Numbered from the stretch's first letter, positions 48,619-58,853 are shown. The stretch is DNA of 64,000 nt from Sinorhizobium sojae CCBAU 05684 (GCF_002288525.1 NZ_CP023069.1:310001-374000); one strand, 5' to 3'. The notes: generated by a model not told the origin, from the sequence alone. Program-made: numbers and translations.

Positions 48619-49969
48619 TGACGAAGATCGGCCATGGGCTGCCACCGATTCTGCGATCGGCGACTGCGGACCTTCTCACCAAATACGGTCCTCTTCTTTT
48701 CGATTGGGCCGCCCGCCACGGCTCCCCGCTCAATCTGGTCTGGCCGGATGCGTTGCGGGAGAATCTTGCCGCCTTGAAGGGCGTACTGACGGAGCGCCGC
48801 GTCGAGCATGCGATCTATTACGGGGCGAAGGCCAACAAATCGCCCGGGCTCATGCAGGCAGCGCTCAGCGCAGGCGCCGGGCTCGACGTCTCCAGCCTCT
48901 ACGAGCTTCGCGACGCAAGGCGGCTTGGGGCCGATGGTGCCAGGCTTGTGGCGACGGGACCGGCGAAGACGAGCGCATTTCATCAAGCGCTGATCAATTG
49001 CAACGCGCTGATATCGGTGGACTCGCCGGAAGAACTGGAGGATCTCATCCACGGTCTGCCGGCAGATGCTGGCCAACAGCCGATCCTCTTGCGTTTGCGA
49101 CCGAGGGACCAAAGCAAGAGCCGCTTCGGCATGCCGCCCGACGCGATTGTTCATTGCCTCGTTCGGCTTGCCGGCGAAGGCAGGCTCCGTTTCGACGGGC
49201 TGCATTTCCACCTTAGCGGCTATCGCCGGGAGACCCGTGTGGCAGCGCTCAGTGAGGCCGCCGACCTCATTGCCGAAGCCAGACGGATGGGATTTTTTCC
49301 GGGCATGATCGATATTGGCGGTGGCCTGCCTATCCAATATGTCGACCGAGCCAGGTACGACGCGCATCTCGCGGCGCAGGCGCCCGAGGACTACCGCACC
49401 GGGAAAATACCGGACTCTTTCTATCCCTATGGCAGCACTCTTTCAGCAGCCGACTGGCTGCACCGGCTCTTGGAGGCGGAGATGAACCAGGGCCGAAGCG
49501 TAGCCGGTTACCTGGCGCGTGAGGGTCTCACGCTGGCGATGGAGCCCGGCCGCGCTCTGGCCGACCAGGCGGCGATCACTGTCTTTCGAATCTCGCGGGT
49601 GAAGGCGCTCGGTCCGGATTCGCACGTCATCTTTGCAGCTTCAGCGCCTGCGAAACTTGGTTCGCCTCCGAATTCCTGATCGACCCTATTCTCGTGCCTG
49701 CCACCAAGGCGACCGTTCAATCGCCGCCGGTCCGCGCCTATCTGGCCGGCCATAGCTGCCTCGACGAGGACGTCATCAGCAACCGGTGGCTGACGTTCCC
49801 GACCGCGCCGCGCGCTGGCGACCTGCTCGTATACGCCAACACCGGCGGCTACCAGATGGACCTCCTCGAAAACGAGTTCCATCGCCATCCCATGCCCGCT
49901 CGCTTCTGCGTCATCGAAGACGCCGAAGGGCGGCCCAATCTCGTTCCCGACACAATTGGAGAGGTTTAG
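48618..49969 (+). pseudogene. PLP-dependent decarboxylase (SbnH/LysA-like), frameshifted
   Basis: Related to ornithine/diaminopimelate decarboxylases. The PLP lysine is in IYYGAKANKSP, the glycine-rich phosphate loop in GMIDIGGGLPIQY, and LAMEPGRAL follows. The first frame ends at 49679 in nonsense; the true C-terminus lies in another frame from about 49637: SFSACETWFASEFLIDPILV, then YLAGHSCLDEDVI with the catalytic Cys, ending at 49969. About 8 bases (or an equivalent frame change) are missing near 49637. In staphyloferrin B synthesis SbnH decarboxylates the citrate conjugate. Confidence 0.85.
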
Positions 49970-50980
49970 ATGCTGCACACGACCGTAACACAATTGATCG
50001 GCCAGACGCCGGTCATGTCGATCGACGTGCCGGGCCGCAACGCCACCTTGGTTCTGAAGATCGAGAAGAACAATCCCGGCGGCTCGATGAAGGATCGTAT
50101 GGCTCGCAGCATGGTGATTGCGGCCCTTGAGGATGGGCGCCTCGCTCCGGGCGGCACGATCGTTGAATCATCGTCGGGAAATACTGGCACGGGGCTGGCG
50201 CTCGCAGCGCTGGAATTCGGGCTGCGCTTCATTGCCGTGGTGGACCACCATGCAGCGCCCGACAAGATCCGCATGATGCGGGCGCTAGGGGCTGAGATCC
50301 GCTATGTCGAAGGCGACTTTCGCGAAGACGAGGTCGCAGTCGTCGAGCGCCAACGCCTCGCAGCGCAACTCGGCGCGCAGCTTCCGGGCGCGCTGTTCAT
50401 GAACCAGTCCGACAACCCGGCAAATCCGGCAGGCTATACCGGCCTCGTGGACGAACTGGTTGCCCAGCTTCCCGACGGCATCGACGCCTTTGTCGGCTGC
50501 GTGGGGACCGGCGGCTCGATGACCGGAATCTCCCAGCGTGTGAAGCGTAACAATCCGGCCGTACGCACTATTGCCGTGGAGCCGGCCGGCTCGATCGTTT
50601 TCGGCAAGCCGGGGCACCCCTATTACCAGTCAGGAACGGGCACGCCCGCCGGCGATGAGGTCGGCAAGGTGCTGGACTATGGCTGCATCGACGAAGGCGT
50701 GCAGGTGACCGATACGCAAGCCTTCGAGACGGCGCGGTACATCGCCCGGCGCAAGGGACTGCTCGTTGGCGGCTCGACCGGCGGCGCCATCTACAAGGCG
50801 CTGGAGTTCATTGGCGCCGGCAAGCTCACCGGCACGGTCGTCACGACGGTTGCCGATGGCGGCGAGAAATATCTTGGCACGATTTTCGATGAGGAATGGA
50901 TGGCGAAGCGCCGCCTGCTCGACCCGGCAATCGCTGCCCAGTTGGATGGCTGGCTATTCGGAAAGGCGCGGGCAGCATGA
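49970..50980 (+). CDS. Cysteine-synthase-family enzyme (SbnA/y4xP-like)
   Basis: A 336-residue PLP beta-replacement enzyme. The PLP lysine is in NNPGGSMKDRMARSM; the phosphate-binding loop is SSGNTGTGLALA and GTGGSMTGI. Its closest functional model is SbnA, which joins O-phosphoserine and glutamate to give an aminocarboxyethyl-glutamate; a plain cysteine synthase is also possible. It starts immediately after the decarboxylase stop and overlaps the next gene by ATGA. It matches the place of y4xP on pNGR234a (from memory). Confidence 0.88.
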   Translation: MLHTTVTQLIGQTPVMSIDVPGRNATLVLKIEKNNPGGSMKDRMARSMVIAALEDGRLAPGGTIVESSSGNTGTGLALAALEFGLRFIAVVDHHAAPDKIRMMRALGAEIRYVEGDFREDEVAVVERQRLAAQLGAQLPGALFMNQSDNPANPAGYTGLVDELVAQLPDGIDAFVGCVGTGGSMTGISQRVKRNNPAVRTIAVEPAGSIVFGKPGHPYYQSGTGTPAGDEVGKVLDYGCIDEGVQVTDTQAFETARYIARRKGLLVGGSTGGAIYKALEFIGAGKLTGTVVTTVADGGEKYLGTIFDEEWMAKRRLLDPAIAAQLDGWLFGKARAA

Positions 50981-52116
50981 AGGTGACCATTTGCGGCGCT
51001 GGCCGCACCGGACATTTGAACGCGGTGCTGTTCAAGCAGAACCCGGGCATCGATGTTTCGGTCCTGACCACGTCCGCCACCGTGGCCGCGCGATGGGCGA
51101 GCGGGGGCGATCTCTGGCAAGCGGTGACGCGAGACGGTCGCACCCTGAGTGCTAGGCCCGACTACAGCGGAACCGACCCGAGCGCGGCGCTCGACAACGC
51201 TGACATGGTCCTCATAACGCAACCCGCCCAGGCAAGATCCGCGCTCTTGCATCGTATAGCGCCGTATTTGCCGACGGATAAGAGCGTCTATATCGGCGCG
51301 ATTCCTGGCTTTTGCGGCTTCGACTGGCTCGCGGCAAAGGTGCTTTCGGGGCGTGACAATGTGGTGATCTGGGGCATGAAGGACGTGCCCCATATCGCCT
51401 ATGATCTGATTGCAGGCCAGCGCGTGCGGATGGGCGGCGCCAAGGCAGAACTCTTCGTTGCCCTGGATCGCCGGGAAAGCGCTGCGAGCGCCGCCGCACT
51501 GATGGCGATGTTGAATCGCATCTACGAGGCGCCCGTCAACCTGCTCAAGGACTATCTCGAAATCACGCTGACGCCGGGCAACGCGCTGATGCACCCGGCC
51601 GTGCTCTACGCGCTCATCGGCCCCGGCGCACCGTGGGAAAAAAGACCGTTCGACGAAGCCCTGTGCTGGTGGAGCGACTGCCCACAAGCAGGCGCCGAGC
51701 TCCTGGAAGCTTGCGATGCGGAAAACCAAGCGATCCGCCGGGCGAGCGAGGCACGTCTCGGCATTGATCTCAGCTCAGTGAAGCCGCTTCAGCAGGAACT
51801 GATCGAGGCCTATGGCGACCAGATTGGGGATGACCGAACCATGTACACGCTTCTACGCACAAATCGCGCCTATGCGGGCATTCCTGCCCCCCTCGTTCCC
51901 AATCCACATGGCCCGGGGCTCGTCATCGATCGCGGAAGCCGCGCCTTCCATGAGGATATCGCTTTCGGACAGGCGCTGCTCGTCACGATGGCAGAACGGC
52001 TCGAGGCGACGGTACCGGCGATCGCCAAGACCTATCGCTGGGCGTGCGACTACCACGGCAAATTGGCTGCGGGTACACCAGACTATGTCCCAGCCGACTG
52101 GCCGGAGGCCGCCTGA
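50977..52116 (+). CDS. NAD(P)-dependent opine dehydrogenase-family enzyme
   Basis: A 379-residue octopine/nopaline dehydrogenase-type protein. The Rossmann loop is MKVTICGAGRTGHLNAVLF. The octopine dehydrogenase domain contains the catalytic His stretch ALMHPAVLYALIGPG and an Asp-containing tail. In staphyloferrin B the dehydrogenase (SbnB) splits the SbnA product into diaminopropionate and 2-oxoglutarate; here an unrelated opine dehydrogenase fold might do the same or make a true opine. Overlaps both neighbours. Confidence 0.85.
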   Translation: MKVTICGAGRTGHLNAVLFKQNPGIDVSVLTTSATVAARWASGGDLWQAVTRDGRTLSARPDYSGTDPSAALDNADMVLITQPAQARSALLHRIAPYLPTDKSVYIGAIPGFCGFDWLAAKVLSGRDNVVIWGMKDVPHIAYDLIAGQRVRMGGAKAELFVALDRRESAASAAALMAMLNRIYEAPVNLLKDYLEITLTPGNALMHPAVLYALIGPGAPWEKRPFDEALCWWSDCPQAGAELLEACDAENQAIRRASEARLGIDLSSVKPLQQELIEAYGDQIGDDRTMYTLLRTNRAYAGIPAPLVPNPHGPGLVIDRGSRAFHEDIAFGQALLVTMAERLEATVPAIAKTYRWACDYHGKLAAGTPDYVPADWPEAA

Positions 52117-54002
52117 TGGACGAGAAGACGCCTTCCGTGACGAATCCCGTCGAGAACGAGGATCTTGCGCTTTTGACGCAGGCATCGCGCAACGCGATCA
52201 ACCGGCTGGTGCGCTGCCTGTTCGCCGAGCGCCTGCTCGCGCCGAACGCCTTGCTGTGGGCACGCGAAGGCCGCCAGGCCTGGTTCCCCCTCTGGCCCTC
52301 GCAGCGCATGCTGCACTTCACCGATCTCAGCCTCGCGCCCGCCGGAACCTTGCGGAACCGTGGACAGATCGAAGTGCTGGACGGCACCGGGGCACGGCAG
52401 CGGATCGATGATCCGGCCGCCCTGATGCGGGAGGTTGCCCCCTCTCTCGCGATCACGCCCGCTTCTGACGGACTGGAGCATTTGCTGCGCGACGTGGACA
52501 ACAGCATGCGCAACGACATGCTGGCGCGCCGCGAGCGCGGGCGCTGGAGCGCCAGGCTGCGCCAGGAAATCGCCGAAGCCGGTGCGCCCGGCTTCCTTGC
52601 CTATCTCGAAAGAAGCTTGCCGACGCATTTGGCCGCGATGACCCTCGACCAATGGGGCGCGCTCGAAGGCCACCCGTTCTATCCGACCTGGAAGGCCAAG
52701 CCCGGCCTGGCGGCGGAGGAGGTCGCCGCACTGTCCCCCGAGTTCGGCGCGCGCGTGCCCCTGCGCATTGCGGCGCTCCGCAGCAGCTGGGCCTACGTCG
52801 AGAAGATGCCGCATGTCGGAAGCTATTCGGAATGGTTCGCTGAGAACTTCCCGGATCTCTCGCGCGATTGGGCGGAGGGCCTGAAAGCGCGGGGCCAGTC
52901 ACCCGAGGACTGGCTGCCTCTGCCGGTCCACGCCTGGCATCTGGAGCACTTCGTGCGCCGCGAATTCGCGGCAGAGATCGAAGCCGGCATTTTCGATCCT
53001 GACGGCCCGGAGATCGTGACGTTGCCGTCCATGTCGTTTCGCACGATGCTGCCGAAGACCGAGGCGCCAAGACCCTTCATCAAACTGCCGGTTGCGATCT
53101 GGATGACGAGTGAGCAGCGCACGCTGCAGGCGAAGTCGATCCATATGGGACCGCGCCTCAGCACGCTGATTTCCGACATTGTGTCGGAGGAGGATGACCT
53201 CAGGTGCAGGCTGGAGATCCTTACTGAAGAGCTTGGGGCGATTCTGCGTCATCCCGAAACCGGCGACGAGCATCTCGGCCGCTTTCTTTGGGTGGTCTAT
53301 CGCAAGGCCGATGCTCTTGCCCGTCGAGATGGCCTGCTGCCGGTAACCGTCGCCGCGCTTCTGACCGCTGGCCCTGTCGACGGCCGGCCACTGATCTGCG
53401 AACTCATCGGAAAAAGCGGCGACGAGAGCGAAGCGGCGATCGCTGTGTTCTTCCGGCTCTATGCTCGCACCGTTGTCCGACCGACTCTGGCCATGTATCT
53501 CCTCTACGGCATTGCATTCGAGGCGCATCAACAAAACAGCACGGTCCTTTTCGATGATCGCGGCCTGCCACGGAAGCTCTTGATCCGCGATTTCGGTGAC
53601 GGCCGCAGTTTTGCACCGCTCTTCACCGAACGCGGTTATGAGCTGCAGCCGTTCAGTCGAGGGGGCATCCTGCCAACCACCTTCGACGACGATATCAGCC
53701 TCGTGCGCTCGTTCCTCATCAATGCGTGCTTTGTCTGCCATCTTCACGAGATCGCCCTTTGCCTGACCGAGCAATATTCGGTTGCGGGTGACAGCCTTTG
53801 GCGCGTCCTCAGGGAAGAAACGGAAGAGGCGTTCGAGACGTTGCGGCCGCGCATGCTCTCGGATGCGTTCTGGCTCGAGGAACGCCAGGCCTTCCTCGAA
53901 CGGCCCTGGCCGGCACGCTCGGTCCTGCGGATGCATCTCGAGCGCTATCGCGACTACCGCATCGAGCACCAATTGCCCAATCCGTTGGCGAGTGCGGAAT
54001 GA
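52116..54002 (+). CDS. IucA/IucC-family siderophore synthetase
   Basis: A 628-residue NRPS-independent siderophore (NIS) synthetase that activates a carboxylate with ATP and couples it to an amine. Typical features are [20 protein letters not shown] (ATP-binding GHP..P..K), [12 protein letters not shown] and [12 protein letters not shown], then [20 protein letters not shown] and [20 protein letters not shown]. Citrate or 2-oxoglutarate-type substrates are usual. Only one such synthetase is present, whereas staphyloferrin B uses three, so the product must be simpler. Confidence 0.93.
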   Translation: MDEKTPSVTNPVENEDLALLTQASRNAINRLVRCLFAERLLAPNALLWAREGRQAWFPLWPSQRMLHFTDLSLAPAGTLRNRGQIEVLDGTGARQRIDDPAALMREVAPSLAITPASDGLEHLLRDVDNSMRNDMLARRERGRWSARLRQEIAEAGAPGFLAYLERSLPTHLAAMTLDQWGALEGHPFYPTWKAKPGLAAEEVAALSPEFGARVPLRIAALRSSWAYVEKMPHVGSYSEWFAENFPDLSRDWAEGLKARGQSPEDWLPLPVHAWHLEHFVRREFAAEIEAGIFDPDGPEIVTLPSMSFRTMLPKTEAPRPFIKLPVAIWMTSEQRTLQAKSIHMGPRLSTLISDIVSEEDDLRCRLEILTEELGAILRHPETGDEHLGRFLWVVYRKADALARRDGLLPVTVAALLTAGPVDGRPLICELIGKSGDESEAAIAVFFRLYARTVVRPTLAMYLLYGIAFEAHQQNSTVLFDDRGLPRKLLIRDFGDGRSFAPLFTERGYELQPFSRGGILPTTFDDDISLVRSFLINACFVCHLHEIALCLTEQYSVAGDSLWRVLREETEEAFETLRPRMLSDAFWLEERQAFLERPWPARSVLRMHLERYRDYRIEHQLPNPLASAE

Positions 54003-55213
54003 CCAGGACAGTCGCGGTCCTGCGCGGTTTCGGACCCGACTTCGCGCTGCTGTTCGGACTTCAATTCATCTCCATGGGCGCCATGGAGATGAACGGTCCC
54101 TTCTGGCCGATTCAGATCAAGGCATTGAGCCCCTCGGACAGCGTCTTTGGCCTCGCGGGTATCGGCGTCTACGTCTGCCCGATGCTCGGCGTATCGCTGA
54201 CGAGTGCCTTTTGGGGACGTATGGGCGACCGGTACGGCAATCGCCTGATGATGGTCCGGGCCTTGCTGGGCCTGGCGATCACGCAACTGCTCGTCGCCTT
54301 CGCCCAGGATGTCTGGACCATTCTGGCGTTGCGCTTTCTGCAGGGGGCCTGCGCTGGCTATATCGCTCCGGCCCAGGCCTACGGCGTTGAGGTCACCGGC
54401 GGGCGCGATCGCGCCCGCCTCTTCGCCTGGCTGCAGGTGGCGACGAATGTCGGCTCGCTGGGCGGCGCTTTCCTCGGCGGGCTCATCCTCGACGCCTTGC
54501 CTTTTGCGGCCGTCAACCTCACCGCCGGGGTGATCTGCGCATTCTGTGCCGCAGTCGCCTGGACAAGCCTGCCGGTTCCACCAGGAGGAGCGGGACTCAC
54601 GAAAACCGCGAAAGCAACAACAGTCTCTTGCGCGCCTTCCACGGGGGTGTCCGTGTTCGGACTACTTGCTCTGATGGGATTGCTGCTTGCGAGCAGGATG
54701 GTGCTGCAGGTGCCCTTTTCCCTCTATATGTCGGAGGTCTACGGCTCTCAGCATTGGATCACGGGATTGAGCTATGGCCTTCTTGCGCTCGGCTTTGTGG
54801 TCGCAGCGCCGGTGTGGGCCCGGACCTTCGAAGGGCGAGAGCCGTCTTTTGTGCTCGGATGTAACGTGCTGATCGCTGGCGGATGCTTCGTCGCCACCGG
54901 GCTCGCTGGCTCGACCCGTGCGATAGGGCTGTACGCAGCGCTCTATTTTGCCTGGGGCGCGCTGCTTGGAGGAACGACACCGGTTCTCCTGTCGCTCGTC
55001 TCGGCCGCGACGCGAAGCGAAAGGCAGGGATCGGTCCTGGGGCTTGCGCAGACCTGCCAGCAGGGCGCTTCGGTCGTCGGGATCATTGCAGGAGTCGCCG
55101 CCACGCAACGGTTTGGGCTCAAGGCAGCTTTCCCGCTCGTCACGGGCCTCTACGGCCTGTCTTTTCTCGTGGCGCTCGGCCTGTGGCTGAAGGCGCGCCA
55201 ATCACGTCGGTAA
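53999..55213 (+). CDS. MFS exporter of the metallophore operon
   Basis: A 404-residue, 12-helix major facilitator. The A-motif [20 protein letters not shown] lies after helix 2. The ATG at 53999 overlaps the synthetase stop; the longer open frame upstream lies inside that gene. By position it resembles SbnD and y4xM and would export the finished metallophore (inference). Confidence 0.88.
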   Translation: MTRTVAVLRGFGPDFALLFGLQFISMGAMEMNGPFWPIQIKALSPSDSVFGLAGIGVYVCPMLGVSLTSAFWGRMGDRYGNRLMMVRALLGLAITQLLVAFAQDVWTILALRFLQGACAGYIAPAQAYGVEVTGGRDRARLFAWLQVATNVGSLGGAFLGGLILDALPFAAVNLTAGVICAFCAAVAWTSLPVPPGGAGLTKTAKATTVSCAPSTGVSVFGLLALMGLLLASRMVLQVPFSLYMSEVYGSQHWITGLSYGLLALGFVVAAPVWARTFEGREPSFVLGCNVLIAGGCFVATGLAGSTRAIGLYAALYFAWGALLGGTTPVLLSLVSAATRSERQGSVLGLAQTCQQGASVVGIIAGVAATQRFGLKAAFPLVTGLYGLSFLVALGLWLKARQSRR

Positions 55214-55225
55214 AGAAGAAATATC

Positions 55226-55333
55226 GTGTTGAAACATTGTCTCTTGGCGCGTGCCATGTTGACAGCTGTTGTCTCTATCATCCTGGATCTGTCGACGGGC
55301 TTCGCCAGCGACGCGACGTTCGAGCGAACATAA
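55226..55333 (+). CDS. Short peptide with signal sequence (possible gene remnant)
   Basis: A GTG at 55226, 12 bases after the MFS stop, opens 35 codons: LKHCLLARAMLTAVVSIILD then LSTGFASDATFERT. It looks like a signal peptide with cleavage after GFAS. It may be the remnant of a secreted protein or a true small protein. Confidence 0.35.
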   Translation: MLKHCLLARAMLTAVVSIILDLSTGFASDATFERT

Positions 55334-55361
55334 GTCCGGTCTTCATTCGGTCCATCTGATT

Positions 55362-55391
55362 GTCAGCTTCTCGAAAGGTATCTCTCTTACA
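55362..55391 (+). promoter_or_regulatory. tts box upstream of the repeat-containing effector gene
   Basis: GTCAGCTTCTCGAAAGGTAT matches 17 of 18 core positions of the TtsI consensus. It lies 80 bases upstream of the ATG at 55471. Confidence 0.9.
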
Positions 55392-55470
55392 ATTGCAGGG
55401 CGAATTAGACGGTGATGCCGCCTCCGCATCGGAAAGGCTTGGGGCCTCCATATTTCAAAGGAGAAACAGG

Positions 55471-56487
55471 ATGGATATCAATTCAACCCGCCCACTAAAC
55501 GCAAGCCCACAGCCCGACTCTCCACCACCCGCCAACGAGAGTGCATTTGCGCATCAGCTGAGCGGATTTCAATATAGCCCTCCACATGCCGCTGACTCAC
55601 TATTGCCGCAGGTTGAAGCCGATTCCCCATATTTGGACACCGGGCATCCCTACTCGCAGTATTTGGATTCGGCATATCCTTATCCATCACCTTGTGAATG
55701 GCAGCATGACCTGTATACCAGGACTAGGGAAAGGTCTCCCCATCCTAGCGAGCAGCGACCGCATGCTCGGGTGCTACAGGACGCGCCCGAACACGACCAG
55801 GATCAGCACGTGGAAGCCGCGGGACCGCGAGCTGGATCATGGCAAGTGGGGCCATCACGATCTGGACCGTCGCAAGCCGGGCCATCCTCGTCCGCCACCC
55901 CACTGAACGCAAGCCCACCGCCACATGCCACCGACTTAGAAACCGAGCATCCCTACTCGCAGTATTTGGATTGGGCGAATCCGTCATTGCTTGATTGGCA
56001 GCATGACCTGCATACGCGGGCTACAGCTTCTCCCGCGCCACTGACCGCTGAGAGGGGAAAGTCTCCCCAGCCTAGCGAGCAGCAACCGCATGCTCGCGCG
56101 CTGCAGGTGCCCGAATACGATCAGGATTTGATATGGCAGCGCGTGGATGCCGCGGGGCCGCAAGCTGGACCGTGGCAGGTGGGGCCATCACACTCTGGAC
56201 CGTCGCAAGCCCGGCCATCGCACGCTTGGCCGTCCTCGTCCGCAGGGGCCGAGCCGACTGAACTTTCTGATTTCGTTATGGATAGCGGCGTTCGTGCGTG
56301 GGACCACTGGTTCTTAGCTCCTCACATGGCCTCAGAAGACCAGATGAGCATGCTAAGAGCCACGGGGCTAATGCCAACCGCAGAGGTCCCGACAACAACG
56401 TTTTTGATGATGGGCATGCCGCACGTTGCCGAATTCCGAGGCGAGGGAGTTATTCGCATCAGGCCATCGCTGGATTTTGACATTTGA
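55471..56487 (+). CDS. Putative new T3SS effector with internal repeats
   Basis: A 338-residue hydrophilic, Pro/Ser/His-rich protein with a strong ribosome site (AAAGGAGAAACAGG), behind a near-perfect tts box. Residues about 10-155 and 155-275 are two copies of one module: PLNASP, then HPYSQYLD, then EWQHDL or DWQHDL, PSEQ.PHAR.LQ, AAGP.AG.WQVGPS.SGPSQA. The C-terminal 75 residues (ELSDFVMDSGVRAWDHWFLA ... HVAEFRGEGVIRIRP) are unrelated and may be a separate domain. No enzyme motif was recognised. The Ser-rich N-terminus fits a secretion signal. Confidence 0.75.
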   Translation: MDINSTRPLNASPQPDSPPPANESAFAHQLSGFQYSPPHAADSLLPQVEADSPYLDTGHPYSQYLDSAYPYPSPCEWQHDLYTRTRERSPHPSEQRPHARVLQDAPEHDQDQHVEAAGPRAGSWQVGPSRSGPSQAGPSSSATPLNASPPPHATDLETEHPYSQYLDWANPSLLDWQHDLHTRATASPAPLTAERGKSPQPSEQQPHARALQVPEYDQDLIWQRVDAAGPQAGPWQVGPSHSGPSQARPSHAWPSSSAGAEPTELSDFVMDSGVRAWDHWFLAPHMASEDQMSMLRATGLMPTAEVPTTTFLMMGMPHVAEFRGEGVIRIRPSLDFDI

Positions 56488-56792
56488 TCTGCGGACTCGG
56501 GTGCGGGCTTTCCTGCAGAGTAGGCGTTCACGATCGAAGCGCACAGCGTATGCCCGCAGCTGACAGGGGCAGGAATTCTTAGCACCCCCGTCTGACAGGC
56601 GCCATACGTTACAAGCGTCAAGATATTGACGCCAGCCAGACCTATATACACGTCGACTCAGCTTCGTATCGGCGAGACTGACGTACCGACCCTCTAACTG
56701 GCTGTCTGGGCGTCGATCGATCTTGCTTATGCACAAGCGCCGATAGGGGCTCAACAATTTCCGTGCCGACTGACACCCCGGCAAGTGATCAT
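56488..56792. other. Intergenic, no gene supported
   Basis: Between the effector gene and the IS110 element. No recognisable gene or hairpin terminator was seen. Confidence 0.4.
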
Positions 56793-58133
56793 ATGTGGAC
56801 GCCCCCTATGGCAAGGGCTTTTTGTCGGGTGGTTTGATCGGTTGCTTTCATATGTCCGGCCTGTTTGTGCGGTATGAAGTTTGACCGCTGGCCCTGATGG
56901 AAATCCGCCGATGAGGACCCTGATCAAGCTGGCGCGCGTTTGAAGCGCATTGAATCAGACGGGTTGGCCTCACCATTGGCTCGATCGTTACACATCATCG
57001 ACTGCCGTTACCAATTCCGGTTCTCTGGGATTGAACTCAGGCGATCATTTCATGGGCCCGATAGGCTTCCTTGCGGGTCAGCACGACCCATGCGATCCGC
57101 GCGAGTTTATTGGCGAGGGCAACGGAGACCAGCCTGAACGGCTTTTTCTCCAGGAGCTTTCTGATCCAGTTCGCCAGGGGCGTTGCCTTGTCCTTCGTAT
57201 GACGGATAACGGCGGTGGCGCCGACGACGAGCAACCTCCGCAAGTATCGGTCTCCCTGCTTGGAGATGCCGCCGAGCTGGGTTTTTCCTCCGGTCGAACA
57301 CTGCTGCGGCGTCAGGCCGAGCCAGGCGGCAAATTGCCTGCCGGAGCGGAATTGCTCGGGATCGGTGACGGTGGCGGCGACCGCCGTGGCTGTGACTATG
57401 CCGAGGCCGGGGATAGCGGAGAGCCGGCGACTGGCCTCGCTGTCGGCATGCCAAGCGAGAAGTTGCTGATCCAGCGCAGCGATCTCATCGGCAAACACCA
57501 GGATCTGCCGGATCAGAATGTCCAGCGTGGTCCGGGCATAGGAGGGCAAGCTGCTCTCGCCAGACAGCGCTTGCTGCGCCAACTTTGCCAGATTGGCAAT
57601 GCCTGGATTGGCGACTAAGCCGAGTTCAGCCAGATGCGCCCGCAACGCATTTGCGACCATGGTGCGTTGGCGAACGAGCAGCGACCTGGCGCGATGAGTC
57701 ATGAGAATGCTCTGCTGCGCCACCGTCTTCACAGGCACGAACCGCATCGTCGGGCGCTGCACGGCTTCGCAGATTGCCTCGGCATCCAGCGCGTCGCTCT
57801 TGCCGCGTTTGACATAGGGCTTCACGTAGGATGGGGGAATGAGCCGGACCTCGTGCCCCATGGCGGCGAGCGTCCGAGCCCAATGGTGCGCTGTGCCACA
57901 CGCTTCCATTCCGATTAGGCAGGGTGGCAGCTTCGAGAAGAACGGCAGCATCTGCTTGCGATGCAGCCGTTTCACCAGCACGGTTGCGCCTGTCTCATCG
58001 ACACCATGCGCCTGAAACACGCTCTTGGCCAAATCCAATCCAACGGTCGTGATCTGCATTGTCAACGCTCCTCTTTTGCTGCGGGTAACTGGCCGGCATC
58101 ATAGCGGCAACCGCCGGCGCGGGGGCGTCCACA
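56793..58133 (-). mobile_element. IS110-family (IS1111-type) insertion sequence
   Basis: Identical 14-bp inverted repeats, ATGTGGACGCCCCC at 56793 and its complement ending at 58133, bound a single transposase gene. Inverted repeats mark the IS1111 subgroup. The long non-coding part (56793-57036) after the transposase stop is typical. No target duplication was looked for with success. Confidence 0.75.
57037..58059 (-). CDS. IS110-family transposase
   Basis: 340 residues with the DEDD/RuvC-like N-terminal domain (TTVGLDLAKSVFQAHGVDET; CLIGMEACGTAHHWARTLAA; KRGKSDALDAEAICEA) and the C-terminal transposase_20 domain (LSAIPGLGIVTATAVAATVT; FAAWLGLTPQQCSTGGKTQL). The ATG at 58059 has GAGGAGCG upstream. 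Intact. Confidence 0.95.
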   Translation of the reverse strand: MQITTVGLDLAKSVFQAHGVDETGATVLVKRLHRKQMLPFFSKLPPCLIGMEACGTAHHWARTLAAMGHEVRLIPPSYVKPYVKRGKSDALDAEAICEAVQRPTMRFVPVKTVAQQSILMTHRARSLLVRQRTMVANALRAHLAELGLVANPGIANLAKLAQQALSGESSLPSYARTTLDILIRQILVFADEIAALDQQLLAWHADSEASRRLSAIPGLGIVTATAVAATVTDPEQFRSGRQFAAWLGLTPQQCSTGGKTQLGGISKQGDRYLRRLLVVGATAVIRHTKDKATPLANWIRKLLEKKPFRLVSVALANKLARIAWVVLTRKEAYRAHEMIA

Positions 58134-58277
58134 TCATCATCCCATCCGATCTCGCCACACTCTAAGTGACTGCAACCGCGGTAAGTCGGGAGCGCCGCGC
58201 CGCTCATGCGAATCGAGTGCGTTGAGGGGACACCCAACCCGGATGAAGCGATCATCGGGAACAGTCGCGTTCCTGGC

Positions 58278-58844
58278 TCATAAGCCACCTTTACCCGTCG
58301 AGGTCCTGTAGGTGGTAACTGGTATGGCCGCCCGATCACCATCGCTGGGCTTGACAAATCTATTGCCGAGCAAATCGCGCGGATCGTTGATCATTACTGC
58401 CAGATTATGGCTCGTCGAACAGCCGATCGGCTGGTCGAAGAATTCGTCATTAAGTAACTGGCTGGAAAGCGACCGGCAGATTGGAGGGAGGGCATGATAG
58501 ACAACGGCCTCTACCCGCAGCTGCCCGCGGTCATTTTGGTCAAGCAAATGGATGTTGGAAGCGCCGATGCCCATCTGTCTGGCTTGATGGACTGCCTCTG
58601 CGCTGAGCCGGGACGACCCGCTGATAACGAGGTGAAGGGCATCCCTCCGGCCGCGACTGGCCTTCCATAGGAAGGCAAGAAGACGCTGCTGTTCGGAAGC
58701 GTGAAGGCTCTCCAACTTCAAGACGGTGGACTCCTGTCGGACAAAAATCGGTGTCGATTGCTCGACATAGATCGGTGCAGTGCTTGTGCAGCCTGCTAGG
58801 CTTGCTGTCAAAGCGAGCAGGTGAGCTATGATCCGCAACGTCAT
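58278..58844 (-). CDS. CpaD-like lipoprotein downstream of rhcC2 (y4xK-like)
   Basis: A 188-residue lipoprotein (lipobox TASLAGCTST). It resembles CpaD of Tad/Flp pili: CRSLSSQLLNDEFFDQPIGC, then TSHNLAVMINDPRDLLG. It lies 9 bases after rhcC2, as y4xK follows rhcC2 on pNGR234a (from memory). Probably helps the RhcC2 secretin in the outer membrane. Confidence 0.8.
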   Translation of the reverse strand: MTLRIIAHLLALTASLAGCTSTAPIYVEQSTPIFVRQESTVLKLESLHASEQQRLLAFLWKASRGRRDALHLVISGSSRLSAEAVHQARQMGIGASNIHLLDQNDRGQLRVEAVVYHALPPICRSLSSQLLNDEFFDQPIGCSTSHNLAVMINDPRDLLGNRFVKPSDGDRAAIPVTTYRTSTGKGGL

Positions 58845-58853
58845 TCGGCAACA

